Origin: JAYTXL01 sp043742955
GTDB taxonomy: Bacteria; Verrucomicrobiota; Verrucomicrobiia; Limisphaerales; JAYTXL01
DNA: 19,910 nucleotides
Assembly: GCA_043742955.1 (NCBI GenBank)
Contig: JAYTXL010000258.1
Location: 1 to 19,910, forward strand
Direction of reading: 5' to 3'
Shown: in pieces, positions 5,898 to 13,724 of the stretch
How the letters are laid out: every line of letters begins with the position of its first letter
How positions within the stretch are numbered: the stretch's first letter is position 1
Position numbers and translations under genes: made by a program
The notes under the pieces: generated by a model
Databases searched by the model: none
What the model was told of the DNA's origin: nothing
The model's input: only the letters and a program-made list of their open reading frames with translations

Positions 5898-8800
5898 ATG
5901 GCCCGGAGGCTGCGAGCTTCACCCTGCTTGGCGTCCGTGGAAACCCCGCCCGCGAAGGGCGATCTCTTCGCCGCAGTTGCTCAAACCTCCGCCGTGCAGG
6001 AACTGCGTCGGCGCGTGGAGAAGGGCGGAGCATGGTCGGGGGGCGGTTTTTGTCCGGCGGTGCAGCCTTATCTCGCCGTGCTGTTGCAGCGGCTTTTTCC
6101 GCAGCGGCCCATCGTGGTCGTCACCGATGGATTGAAGACCCAGGAGGGTTTTCAGCAGGACATGGAGACGTGGCTTGCGGAAAGTCGAGGGTGGAAGATT
6201 GAAGGTCGAAAGCCCGACCCGCCGGCACACTCCGTCGTTGAGCCAAACCCTGGGGCCGCGACTTCCGGCCCGCGACCGCTTTTCTTTCCTGCCTGGGAAA
6301 TCCTCCCGCATGAGTCCAAACTGCCCCACGCCGATGTCATTAGTGAGCGCTTGGAAACGCTCGTTGCGCTGGCTTCCCCGGCCGCGAATTCCCCGCTGCC
6401 CGCGGCCCTTATCGTCACGACGGTGGTGGCGCTGACGCAGCGCACTTTTCCTCCCGGGGCGATCGCCGCGCGCACCCGGACGTTGCGTCGCGGTGATCGC
6501 CTCGACCCGCTCGACCTGGTCGAGTGGTTGGAGGCCCAGGGTTACGAACCGGAGGCGCAGGTGACCCGGAAAGGAGAGATCGCCCTGCGCGGTGGGATTC
6601 TGGATGTCTTCCCGCTCATCAGCCCCTGGCCGGTGCGCCTGGAATTTTTTGGCGACGAACTTGAATCCCTGCGGCATTTCGATCCCCAGACGCAAATCTC
6701 GCGCCACGAGATCGTCGCGGTGACGCTGCCGCCCGCTGGAGAATTGGGCATTTTAAAGCGTCATGTGGGCGAAGCGGTAGCCGCCGGCTTTAGCTTGCGC
6801 GGGGGTGTGGAAGGTGCGAAAGGGGAGGAAGCGGGCCGGCCGGGACGCAACCTGAAGGTTGCGGCTACACCAGTGTTGGCTACGCCGTTACTGGCGACGC
6901 TCCTCGATTACTTGCCGCGCGAAACCATCTTCCTGCTCTGCGATCCGGAATCGCTCAGTGAGCACGCGGATGCTTATGCTGCGCAAGTGCCCGAGGGTGA
7001 TTCGTTCTTCATCCCGTGGGAGGAATTGTACGCCGATATTTTGCAACGGGGCCTGGCCGCGCTTTTGGTTTCCGATGCGGAGGATGGTGAAGCTGGTCCG
7101 GAAGGCTCCGAGCCGCCCACGCCCTCCCGTCTCCCGTCACACTTCTCCTCGCTGGACGCCCTGCGACCGGTCGGGGGGCGCACGCCGGACCCGCTGATTG
7201 CAGAGGCGCTGCGGCGCGAGTTTTTTGCGCAGCTTCACCGTTGGCTGCGGCAGGGCTTTGCCGTGCATGTTTTCTGCAACACCGACGGCGAGCGGCAACG
7301 GTTCGAGGAGATTTGGGAGGAGCTGGGTCTGGGTTCTGACGTTTCGGTTCCGGGGGCGGAAGCGGGCCACCCCGGACATCAGACCTCCGACCCCCGACCT
7401 CTAGTCCACCTTGGCTCGCTCGCCTGCGGGTTCTGGTGCGCGGAGGCGAAGCTGGCGGTCGTCACCGACGCCGAGATCTTCGGCCGATACCGGGTGCAAC
7501 GGCCACGGCGGCTCAAGTCGCCCCACGCCGTCGCCACCCGGTCGGCGCTGGATATTGACTTCGGGGAATTGGAAGAAGGCGATTATGTTGTCCATTTGCA
7601 GCACGGCATCGGGCGCTATCGCGGATTAAAAATGCTGGCCTCGACATCCCGAAAAAGTGCGCTGGACGCCGGCGAATCAGGTGGAGGGCAAACGGATGAG
7701 GCCGGGCAGGAATGCCTGGTAATTGAATATGCCGCGAACGAACCCGGGCAACCGCCGCCGCGGCTGTATGTGCCGCTGACGGAATCGCATTTGATTGGCA
7801 AGTATGTGGGCGCGGGCAAGGCGCGTCCGCCGCTCAATGCCCTGGGGGGCGGGCGGTGGGCCAAGGCCAAGGCCCACGCCGAGAAGTCCGTGCGCGATCT
7901 GGCGGCGGATTTGCTCAAGATCCAGGCGGCGCGCGCGGCGCAGGCGGGTCATGCCTTTGGGGCTGACACGCCGTGGCAGCGCGAGTTTGAAGGATCCTTT
8001 ATCTATGAAGAAACGGTCGACCAGGCGCGGGCCATCCGGGAGGCCAAGGCGGATCTGGAGTCGCCCAAGCCGATGGACCGCCTGGTCTGCGGCGACGTGG
8101 GCTACGGCAAGACCGAAGTGGCTATTCGGGCGGCGTTCAAGGCGGTGATGGGCGGCAAGCAGGTGGCGATCCTGGTGCCGACCACGATTCTCGCCCAGCA
8201 ACACTTCAACACCTTCCGCGAGCGCATGGCGGATTACCCGGTGCGGGTCGAGCTGCTTTCCCGATTCCGGACGCGGCGCGAGCAACTGGCGGTGATTGGC
8301 GACCTGGCGACCGGTGCCGTGGACATTGTCATTGGCACCCACCGGCTCGTGCAGGCGGACATTGCGTTCAAGGATCTGGGGCTGGTGGTGGTGGACGAAG
8401 AGCAACGCTTTGGGGTGGTGCACAAGGAGCGGTTCAAGCAACTCCGCCAGCTGGTGGATGTGCTTACCCTCAGCGCCACGCCGATCCCGCGCACGCTTTA
8501 TCTCGCGCTGACCGGCGCCCGCGACATGAGCACCATCCAGACGCCGCCGCACGACCGGTTGCCGGTGGAAACCATGGTCACCCAATACGACGAGCGGCTG
8601 ATTCGCGACGCCATCCAGCGCGAGCTGAACCGCGGCGGCCAGGTCTATTTTTTGCACAACCGGGTGATGACCATCGGGGCGATGAAGCAGAAGCTCGCCC
8701 TCCTGTTGCCCAAGGCGCGCGTTGTGGTGGGGCATGGCCAGATGGATCCGGATGAATTGGAGGAGGCGATGACGAAGTTCGTGAACGGCGAGGCGGACGT

Positions 8801-9743
8801 GCTGCTCTCGACCAGCATTATTGAGAGCGGCCTCGATATTCCCAACGCGAACACCATCATCATCGATCGCGCCGATCGCTTTGGCTTGAGCGAACTTTAC
8901 CAGCTGCGCGGGCGGGTGGGCCGCTACAAACACCAGGCGCATGCCTACCTGCTGTTGCCGCGCCACGCGAGTTTACTGGCCGATGTCCGCAAACGGATGA
9001 GCGCCATCAAGCAATATTCGACCCTCGGCAGCGGTTTTAAAATCGCCATGCGGGATCTTGAAATCCGGGGCGCGGGAAACCTGCTGGGCGCGCAGCAGAG
9101 CGGCCACATCACGGCGGTGGGTTTTGAACTTTACTGCCAGCTGCTCAAGCAGAGCGTCGCGGCGCTCAAGGGGGAAAAAGTGAAGCCGCGCGTCGAAGTG
9201 GCGTTCCGGCTGGATTTTCTCGCGCTGAATCCGGGGGAGGAGACCGCCCCGGCGCGTTCAAAATTCAAAATTCAAAATTCACAACCGGAGCCGGCGGGTG
9301 TGAGTGTGCCGCGCGAAGTGGCCACCTATGTCAGCCGGAAGCCGGACGAAGGATCCCCCTCCGGCTCGGGAGCGCCAGCGGTGGACCTCGGCCGGGCCGC
9401 CGCGTATATTCCGCATGGCTACATCAGCGAGCCCCAGCAGCGCATTGAGTTTTATCGCAAGCTGGCCCAGGCGACGGACAAGGCTTGTCTGGACGGGTTG
9501 CGGGCCGAGTTGCGTGATCGTTTCGGTCCGTTTCCGGCCGGGGTGGATCTGCTGCTGCTGGCCGGCGAGTTGAAAATCCTCGCGAGCCAACGGGGGATTA
9601 CGACGATCGAGACAAAGGGGGACAAGCTTATGATCACCCGCCATGGCGATTATCTGACCTTGGGCGGAAAGTTTCCCCGGCTGATGAAGCCGCAGGCCAA
9701 GGCGCGTTTGGGCGAGATCAGGAAGCTCCTGCTGGCGCTGTGA
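5898..9743 (+). CDS. mfd: Transcription-repair coupling factor Mfd, enlarged by in-frame repeat insertions
   Basis: Mfd removes RNA polymerase stalled at lesions and recruits UvrA. The order of domains is normal: UvrB-like N-terminal part (VEWLEAQGYEPEAQVTRKGE, then LRGGILDVFP), and the polymerase-interacting CarD-like domain from about residue 555 (GELEEGDYVVHLQHGIGRYR). The RecG-like translocase follows with Walker A GDVGYGKTE (about 732), DEEQR (833-837) and SATPIPRTL, then the C-terminal TRCF domain (AYIPHGYISEPQQRIEFYRK). At 1281 residues it is about 130 longer than usual. Extra segments lie at about residues 95-125, 290-330, 400-420, 490-505, 630-650 and 1115-1150. Several consist of repeat-type DNA (separate entries), yet the frame remains open. 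The start could instead be GTG 5937 (VETPPAKGDLF), since the first 13 residues look unconserved. Convergent with deoA, 26 bases apart. Confidence 0.95.
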   Translation: MARRLRASPCLASVETPPAKGDLFAAVAQTSAVQELRRRVEKGGAWSGGGFCPAVQPYLAVLLQRLFPQRPIVVVTDGLKTQEGFQQDMETWLAESRGWKIEGRKPDPPAHSVVEPNPGAATSGPRPLFFPAWEILPHESKLPHADVISERLETLVALASPAANSPLPAALIVTTVVALTQRTFPPGAIAARTRTLRRGDRLDPLDLVEWLEAQGYEPEAQVTRKGEIALRGGILDVFPLISPWPVRLEFFGDELESLRHFDPQTQISRHEIVAVTLPPAGELGILKRHVGEAVAAGFSLRGGVEGAKGEEAGRPGRNLKVAATPVLATPLLATLLDYLPRETIFLLCDPESLSEHADAYAAQVPEGDSFFIPWEELYADILQRGLAALLVSDAEDGEAGPEGSEPPTPSRLPSHFSSLDALRPVGGRTPDPLIAEALRREFFAQLHRWLRQGFAVHVFCNTDGERQRFEEIWEELGLGSDVSVPGAEAGHPGHQTSDPRPLVHLGSLACGFWCAEAKLAVVTDAEIFGRYRVQRPRRLKSPHAVATRSALDIDFGELEEGDYVVHLQHGIGRYRGLKMLASTSRKSALDAGESGGGQTDEAGQECLVIEYAANEPGQPPPRLYVPLTESHLIGKYVGAGKARPPLNALGGGRWAKAKAHAEKSVRDLAADLLKIQAARAAQAGHAFGADTPWQREFEGSFIYEETVDQARAIREAKADLESPKPMDRLVCGDVGYGKTEVAIRAAFKAVMGGKQVAILVPTTILAQQHFNTFRERMADYPVRVELLSRFRTRREQLAVIGDLATGAVDIVIGTHRLVQADIAFKDLGLVVVDEEQRFGVVHKERFKQLRQLVDVLTLSATPIPRTLYLALTGARDMSTIQTPPHDRLPVETMVTQYDERLIRDAIQRELNRGGQVYFLHNRVMTIGAMKQKLALLLPKARVVVGHGQMDPDELEEAMTKFVNGEADVLLSTSIIESGLDIPNANTIIIDRADRFGLSELYQLRGRVGRYKHQAHAYLLLPRHASLLADVRKRMSAIKQYSTLGSGFKIAMRDLEIRGAGNLLGAQQSGHITAVGFELYCQLLKQSVAALKGEKVKPRVEVAFRLDFLALNPGEETAPARSKFKIQNSQPEPAGVSVPREVATYVSRKPDEGSPSGSGAPAVDLGRAAAYIPHGYISEPQQRIEFYRKLAQATDKACLDGLRAELRDRFGPFPAGVDLLLLAGELKILASQRGITTIETKGDKLMITRHGDYLTLGGKFPRLMKPQAKARLGEIRKLLLAL
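6180..6214 (+). repeat. Degenerate heptanucleotide array inside mfd (consensus about GAARGTY)
   Basis: Five consecutive 7-base units can be read: GAAAGTC, GAGGGTG, GAAGATT, GAAGGTC, GAAAGCC. They encode ESRGWKIEGRKP (residues 95-106), a segment not expected in Mfd between the early helices and the FFPAWE motif. Heptamer arrays of this type are normally intergenic. Confidence 0.6.
6777..6868. repeat. Palindromic element inserted in frame in mfd
   Basis: A 92-bp segment is bounded by 23-base imperfect terminal inverted repeats. The left arm is 6777-6799 (starting GTAGCCGC) and the right arm is 6846-6868 (ending GCGGCTAC). The outer 8 bases pair perfectly and 18 of 23 match in total. The right arm contains its own hairpin, GCAACC-TGAA-GGTTGC. 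It encodes residues 294-324 of Mfd, a region of the N-terminal module where ordinary Mfd has no such Gly/Ala-rich stretch. The layout recalls palindromic elements known to insert in frame in Rickettsia genes. Confidence 0.6.
7125..7138 (+). repeat. Two exact heptamers (TCCCGTC x2) inside mfd
   Basis: TCCCGTC occurs twice in tandem at 7125-7131 and 7132-7138. It lies in a low-complexity linker of Mfd (SEPPTPSRLPSHFSS) that looks like another inserted segment. The array is short, so chance cannot be excluded by itself. Confidence 0.35.
7379..7406 (+). repeat. Degenerate heptanucleotide array inside mfd (consensus about TCCGACC)
   Basis: Units TCAGACC, TCCGACC and CCCGACC are followed by the more degenerate TCTAGTC. 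They encode QTSDPRPLV (from residue 495) in a Gly/Pro-rich insertion just before the VHLGSL strand of Mfd. Confidence 0.5.
9257..9281 (+). repeat. Heptanucleotide repeat TTCAAAA x3.5 inside mfd
   Basis: Three perfect TTCAAAA units and a partial fourth (TTCA) lie in tandem. They encode SKFKIQNS (residues 1121-1128) within the C-terminal TRCF domain, between the beta strand FRLDFLALNPG and the conserved AAYIPHGYI. The AT-rich array stands out sharply in a GC-rich gene. Confidence 0.8.
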
Positions 9744-9769
9744 AGGGTGGCGGAGGGGGCGGGCTTCCG

Positions 9770-11077
9770 CTAAAAAATCACCTCGCAAATCAGCGGCCGG
9801 TTGGACGGCGGACCCGCGGCGATTTCAAACGCATTTTTCAACCGGCCAGCGGCGGTTTGCGCCGCCTCCCGGGAGTGGGCGTGCACGCGCCCCAGCACCG
9901 TGCCGACCGAGCAGGCGTCGCCCGGTTTGGCGAGGTGGTCGATCCCGACCTCGTGGTTGAGCCGGGTTTCTTTGGTCAACCGGCCGCCGCCGAGATCACG
10001 CACGATTTCTCCGATGAGCCGGGCATCGCAGCGCGTAATGAAACCGGGACGATCAGACGGCAACGCCACCACCACCGGGGCGGTGTGATCGCGCGCGAGC
10101 TTGCGATCAAAGGCGGCGATATCCGCGCCCTGAGCGGTGAGGAGCTCCGTCCACTTCTGGCGGGGTTCTCCGGAGGCGAGGCAGGCGGCGGCGTGCGCTC
10201 GGGCTTTTTCCGGATCCGGGATTTGGCCGGTCTGGACGAGCAGCGAAGCGGCGCATTCGAGGACGAGGTGTTGCAGATCCGCCGGGCCACGGCCTTCGAG
10301 GCAGGCGACCGACTCCTTCACTTCGAGCCAGTTGCCGACGCTGCTGCCGAGGGGCGTGCTCATGTCGGTGAGCAACGCGCGGGTTTTCACGCCGCATTCA
10401 TTGGCGAGCGTGACGATGGCGTGGGCCAGTGCGCGCGCCTGCGCCTGCGTTTGCATGAAGGCGGCCCTGCCAAACTTCACGTCCATGACCAACGCGTGCA
10501 ACCCTTCGGCCAGTTTCTTGGAAAGAATGGACGAGGTAATGAGGGGGATGCTGGGCACGGTGCCCGTCACGTCGCGCAGGGCATAGAGCCGCCGGTCGGC
10601 GGGAACCATCTGGGCCGTCTGACCGGCCAGGCAACAGCCGATGGTTTGCACCTGGGAAACCATCTGGCCAGCGGTGAGGGCGGTGATGAATCCCGGAATG
10701 GACTCGAGCTTGTCGAGCGTGCCGCCCGTGATGCCAAGGCCGCGCCCGGATATCATCGGCACGCGAAAACCCAGGCAGGCGAGCAGCGGCGTCAGCGGGA
10801 GCGAAACTTTGTCGCCGACGCCGCCGGTGGAATGTTTGTCCACGAGCGGTCGCGGATCGTCGGGGAAGGTCAGCACGTCGCCGGAATCGCGCATCGCCAG
10901 TGTCAGCGCGCGGGTTTCGGCCGGGTTCAAGCCGCAGAAATAGACCGCCATGAGGAAGGCGGCCAGCTGATAATCGGGGATTGTCCCGGCGGTACAGCGG
11001 GCGATGATTTCCTGAATCTGGTCAGTGGCCAGCGGCGTGCCGTCGCGCTTGGCTTCGATCAAGGAAAGGAAGTTCAT
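9770..11077 (-). CDS. deoA: Thymidine (pyrimidine-nucleoside) phosphorylase
   Basis: The enzyme cleaves thymidine with phosphate to thymine and deoxyribose 1-phosphate, a salvage reaction in the cytoplasm. The 435-residue length fits. The N-terminal helical domain is followed by the phosphate-binding motif VDKHSTGGVGDKVSL (Lys81, His82, Ser83) and by VPMISGRGLGITGGTLDKLE. Met108 sits where thymidine phosphorylases carry Met, while broader-specificity PyNP enzymes carry Lys, so deoA is preferred over pdp. The later LYALRDVTGTV and SIPLITSSILSKK supply the Arg, Ser and Lys that bind pyrimidine. One oddity is GLGITGG in place of the more usual GLGHTGG. An AAGAGG sequence about 13 bases before the ATG could serve as a weak ribosome site. 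It follows fabF on the same strand with 86 bases between them and may be transcribed from the fab cluster. Confidence 0.93.
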   Translation of the reverse strand: MNFLSLIEAKRDGTPLATDQIQEIIARCTAGTIPDYQLAAFLMAVYFCGLNPAETRALTLAMRDSGDVLTFPDDPRPLVDKHSTGGVGDKVSLPLTPLLACLGFRVPMISGRGLGITGGTLDKLESIPGFITALTAGQMVSQVQTIGCCLAGQTAQMVPADRRLYALRDVTGTVPSIPLITSSILSKKLAEGLHALVMDVKFGRAAFMQTQAQARALAHAIVTLANECGVKTRALLTDMSTPLGSSVGNWLEVKESVACLEGRGPADLQHLVLECAASLLVQTGQIPDPEKARAHAAACLASGEPRQKWTELLTAQGADIAAFDRKLARDHTAPVVVALPSDRPGFITRCDARLIGEIVRDLGGGRLTKETRLNHEVGIDHLAKPGDACSVGTVLGRVHAHSREAAQTAAGRLKNAFEIAAGPPSNRPLICEVIF

Positions 11078-11096
11078 GAAAGCACAGGTTCCTCTT

Positions 11097-11121
11097 CCAG
11101 CGGTGTTCCGGCATCCGCTGG
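11097..11121. repeat. Hairpin between fabF and deoA
   Basis: Perfect 7-bp arms CCAGCGG/CCGCTGG (11097-11103 and 11115-11121) enclose an 11-base loop. On the minus strand, the direction of both neighbouring genes, no T-tract follows; on the plus strand GTTTT follows. It might be a weak mRNA structure after fabF or a repeat fragment. Its right half (GGCATCCGCTGGG) resembles the sequence downstream of carB near 16769. Confidence 0.35.
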
Positions 11122-11163
11122 GTTTTCGGCGCGACGTTGAAAACGACCCGTGAGATGCCGCTG

Positions 11164-12423
11164 CTATCCGACAAATTTCTTCGCCACGATGGTCGCGTTG
11201 TGGCCGCCGAAACCGAAGGAATTGTTGACGATCGCGTTCACCGTCATTTCGCGGGCGGTGTTGGGAACATAATCCAGGTCACACTGCGGATCGGGATTTT
11301 CGTAGTTGATCGTCGGCGGAACCACGCTGGTCTGGATGGCCTTGCAGCAGACCGCCATTTCCACCGCTCCGGCCGCGCCGAGCATGTGGCCGGTTGCCCC
11401 CTTGGTGGAGCTGACGGCGAGTTTCCGGGCATGGTCGCCGAAGACCGACTTGATGGCCATCGTCTCGCAAATGTCACCTTGCGGAGTGGAGGTGCCGTGC
11501 GCATTGATGTAGGAAATGTCAGTGGTATTCAACCCGGCGGCCCGGAGGGCCATCTTCATGCAGCGCGCCGCGCCTTCACCGCCGGGGGACGGCGAAGTGA
11601 TGTGGTTGGCATCGGCGGTGTTACCGTAGCCCACCACTTCGCAATAGATTTTCGCGCCGCGCGCCTGGGCGTGTTCGAGTTCTTCGAGCACCAGGACGCC
11701 CGCGCCCTCGCCCATGACAAAGCCATCGCGTCCGGTGTCGAACGGGCGGGAGGATCGTTGGGGTTCCGCGTTGCGGGTGCTCATCGCGCGCATCGCACAA
11801 AATCCGCCAATGCCGAGGGGCACAATGGTGGCCTCGGTACCCCCCGCAAACATCACCTGCGCGTCGCCCATCTTGATGGTGCGCCAGGCTTCCCCCAATG
11901 CATGGGTGCTGGTGGCGCAGGCGGAGCAAGTGGCGACATTGGGGCCGCGCAGCTGGTGATAAATGGAAAACATGCCGGACGCCATATTCAGGATGAGCAT
12001 CGGGATCATGAAGGGCGAGACGCGGCCGGGGCCTTTGGCGAGCAGGATTTTGTGCTGCTCCTCGGTCGTGTGGAGGCCGCCGATGCCGGACCCGATGAAC
12101 ACGCCGATTTCGTCGCGATTTAATTTATCCAGGTCCATGCCGGAATCCCGGAGGGCCTGGTAGCCGGCGAACACACCAAACTGGGTGAAACGGTCGGTGC
12201 GGCGGATTTCTTTGGGGGAGGGAAAGGCGGGGCCAGGATTAAAGTCCTTAACTTCGGCGGCGATCTGGCAATCGTACGCGGAGGCATCAAAGAGGGTTAT
12301 CTGGTCGATCCCGCACTGGCCGGCGAGCAGATTCTGCCAAAGAGTGTCGATGTCGTGGCCGAGCGGTGAGATAACCCCCAACCCGGTGATGACCACTCTT
12401 CGTTCCGACCAATTGGTGCCCAT
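11164..12423 (-). CDS. fabF: Beta-ketoacyl-ACP synthase II
   Basis: FabF condenses malonyl-ACP with a growing acyl-ACP in type II fatty-acid synthesis. The 419-residue protein has the thiolase fold motifs in order. The N-terminus is RRVVITGLGVISPLG. The nucleophile is Cys169 in SACATSTHALG, and PFDTGRDGFVMGEGAGVLVL is a KAS II hallmark. The two catalytic histidines are His309 in NAHGTSTPQGD and His346 in KGATGHMLGAAG, with Lys341. A C-terminal NNSFGFGGHNA gives the GFGG loop. The Cys-His-His triad separates it from FabH (Cys-His-Asn). It follows acpP with 60 bases between, but that gap is filled by a terminator-like hairpin ending right at the ATG. No Shine-Dalgarno sequence can be seen there, so expression is probably kept below acpP. 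Confidence 0.96.
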   Translation of the reverse strand: MGTNWSERRVVITGLGVISPLGHDIDTLWQNLLAGQCGIDQITLFDASAYDCQIAAEVKDFNPGPAFPSPKEIRRTDRFTQFGVFAGYQALRDSGMDLDKLNRDEIGVFIGSGIGGLHTTEEQHKILLAKGPGRVSPFMIPMLILNMASGMFSIYHQLRGPNVATCSACATSTHALGEAWRTIKMGDAQVMFAGGTEATIVPLGIGGFCAMRAMSTRNAEPQRSSRPFDTGRDGFVMGEGAGVLVLEELEHAQARGAKIYCEVVGYGNTADANHITSPSPGGEGAARCMKMALRAAGLNTTDISYINAHGTSTPQGDICETMAIKSVFGDHARKLAVSSTKGATGHMLGAAGAVEMAVCCKAIQTSVVPPTINYENPDPQCDLDYVPNTAREMTVNAIVNNSFGFGGHNATIVAKKFVG

Positions 12424-12467
12424 AAAGAAAACGGGGCAGCACGACTGACCACAGCCTGGCTGCCCCG
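12424..12467 (-). terminator. Intrinsic terminator-like hairpin between acpP and fabF
   Basis: On the minus strand, a perfect 9-bp GC-rich stem (CGGGGCAGC/GCTGCCCCG; arms 12459-12467 and 12432-12440, loop of 18) is followed directly by TTTTCTTT and then the fabF ATG (12423-12421). This is the canonical layout of a Rho-independent terminator, although the loop is longer than usual. Partial read-through would give more acpP than fabF message. Confidence 0.7.
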
Positions 12468-12483
12468 AAAATTGACTGCGGGA

Positions 12484-12729
12484 TTACTTTTTGCTCTCTT
12501 CGATGTATTTGTTTACATCGCCCACGCTCTGGAGTTTTTCCGCTTCTTCATCGGGGACTTCGATCCCAAACTCCTCTTCCAAAGCCATCACGAGTTCGAC
12601 CGTGTCCAGGGAATCCGCCCCCAAATCCTCAATGAATTTGGCGTCCGGAGTGACCTGATCCGCGTTCACGCCGAGTTGCTCGACGATGATGTCCTTAACT
12701 TTTTGTTCGATTGTTTTTTCAGCAGCCAT
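12484..12729 (-). CDS. acpP: Acyl carrier protein
   Basis: ACP is the small acidic carrier that holds the growing acyl chain on a phosphopantetheine arm. The 81-residue protein has the standard four-helix layout: TIEQKVKDIIVEQLGV, then KFIEDLGADSLDTVELVMAL with the modified Ser40 in the DSL motif, and DEEAEKLQSVGDVNKYIEE at the C-terminus. The strong negative charge and the length are typical. It lies between fabG and fabF on the same strand, the classic arrangement. A 174-base gap separates it from fabG and carries a possible promoter of its own. A terminator-like hairpin follows it. Both points suggest that acpP is expressed more strongly than its neighbours. Confidence 0.97.
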   Translation of the reverse strand: MAAEKTIEQKVKDIIVEQLGVNADQVTPDAKFIEDLGADSLDTVELVMALEEEFGIEVPDEEAEKLQSVGDVNKYIEESKK

Positions 12730-12753
12730 GATATCTTAATAATTTTGTCAGTG

Positions 12754-12782
12754 TGTCTAAGCGACGTGTTTAAAAGCGTCAA
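12754..12782 (-). promoter_or_regulatory. acpP: Possible sigma70-type promoter upstream of acpP
   Basis: On the minus strand TTGACG (12782-12777) is followed after 17 bases by TAGACA (12759-12754), about 25 bases before the acpP ATG. The -35 box matches 5 of 6 consensus bases and the -10 only 3 of 6. The surrounding DNA is AT-richer than its neighbours. The site is plausible because the fabG-acpP gap is unusually wide. Confidence 0.3.
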
Positions 12783-12903
12783 GCCCGGAATAAGAAATTA
12801 AATCCATTCGTCCGCACAGGGTTTGGCCCTCGCCGACGCGGGTTTGATTTCGCATTCACCGTGCACTGTCTAGCGAGGCATTCAATGCCTGTCCAGCACT
12901 GAT

Positions 12904-13647
12904 TTACATCACCATGCCGCCATCCACCGTGAGAACCTGTCCGGTGATGTAGCGCGCCGCCGGGCTGGCCAGAAACAAGGCGGCTTGAGCGACGTCCTCG
13001 GGCTGGCCGAGACAGTTCAGGGGGATTTGTTTGAGCAGCTCGGCCTTCGTTTCCGGTTTAAGAACCGCGGTCATGTCCGTTTCGATGAAACCCGGTGCCA
13101 GCGCGTTGACGGTGATGCCGCGGGACGCCAGTTCACGGGCGATCGATTTGGTGAAGCCAATCAGGGCTGCCTTGCTCGCCGCATAGTTGCACTGGCCCGC
13201 GTTGCCGATCAGGCCGATGACCGAGGCGACGTTGAGGATGCGGCCCGAGCGCTGCTTGATGAAGCTGCGCGCAAAGGCCTTCGTGAACAAAAAGGCGCCC
13301 TTCAAATTCGTGTTCAACACCGTGTCCCAATCCTCCTCGCTCATCCGCATCAGGAGGCCGTCGCGAGTGATCCCGGCGTTGTTCACGAGAATATCCACCC
13401 GGCCACACCCGGCGAGGATCTGTTCACCGGCGGCGGCCACGGCGACGGAGTCCGAAACGTCGACGGCATGAGCCCAAGCCCGGCGGCCCAGCGCCCGGAT
13501 TTCGAGCGCCACCTTCTCGGAGTTTTCGGCCGTGCGCGAGACACAGACAACATCCGCGCCCGCCGCGGCAAATTTCAAGGCAATGGCGCGACCGATGCCG
13601 CGGCCGGCGCCGGTGACGACGGCAATTTGATTGGCAAGTTGGCTCAT
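12904..13647 (-). CDS. fabG: 3-oxoacyl-ACP reductase
   Basis: FabG reduces 3-oxoacyl-ACP to 3-hydroxyacyl-ACP with NADPH. The 247-residue short-chain dehydrogenase shows the cofactor loop TGAGRGIG (residues 12-19), NNAG at 89-92 and the catalytic Ser142, Tyr155 and Lys159 in ASVIGLIGNAGQCNYAASKA. The PGFIETDMT segment and the C-terminal GQVLTVDGGMVM are typical of FabG rather than of other SDR enzymes. It stands between fabD and acpP on the same strand, which fixes the assignment. The upstream gap to fabD is 165 bases and AT-richer than the genes, so an internal promoter is possible. Confidence 0.96.
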   Translation of the reverse strand: MSQLANQIAVVTGAGRGIGRAIALKFAAAGADVVCVSRTAENSEKVALEIRALGRRAWAHAVDVSDSVAVAAAGEQILAGCGRVDILVNNAGITRDGLLMRMSEEDWDTVLNTNLKGAFLFTKAFARSFIKQRSGRILNVASVIGLIGNAGQCNYAASKAALIGFTKSIARELASRGITVNALAPGFIETDMTAVLKPETKAELLKQIPLNCLGQPEDVAQAALFLASPAARYITGQVLTVDGGMVM

Positions 13648-13724
13648 ACTTTTATCAAGCTTTGGGCAGAGTTTGAAGAATGAAAAGATTTTTCAGCCAA
13701 AGACTGGTTGTGAATGCTGAGCTA

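Noticed and set aside
6180..9281. CRISPR array from the tandem repeats
   Set aside because: The units are 7 bases without spacers, lie within a gene, and no cas gene is present.
5898..9743. The extra segments of mfd as frameshifted or intron-like regions
   Set aside because: The frame stays open through each one and the correct Mfd motifs resume in the same frame, so they are in-frame insertions.
9744..9780. Terminator between mfd and deoA
   Set aside because: A short GCGGA/TCCGC stem exists, but the following run is A-rich on the mfd strand and the stem is only 5 bp.
9740..11140. Plus-strand open frame of 466 codons opposite deoA
   Set aside because: It overlaps the end of mfd by a few bases and lies fully opposite deoA, whose motifs are intact. 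The composition is that of an antisense frame.
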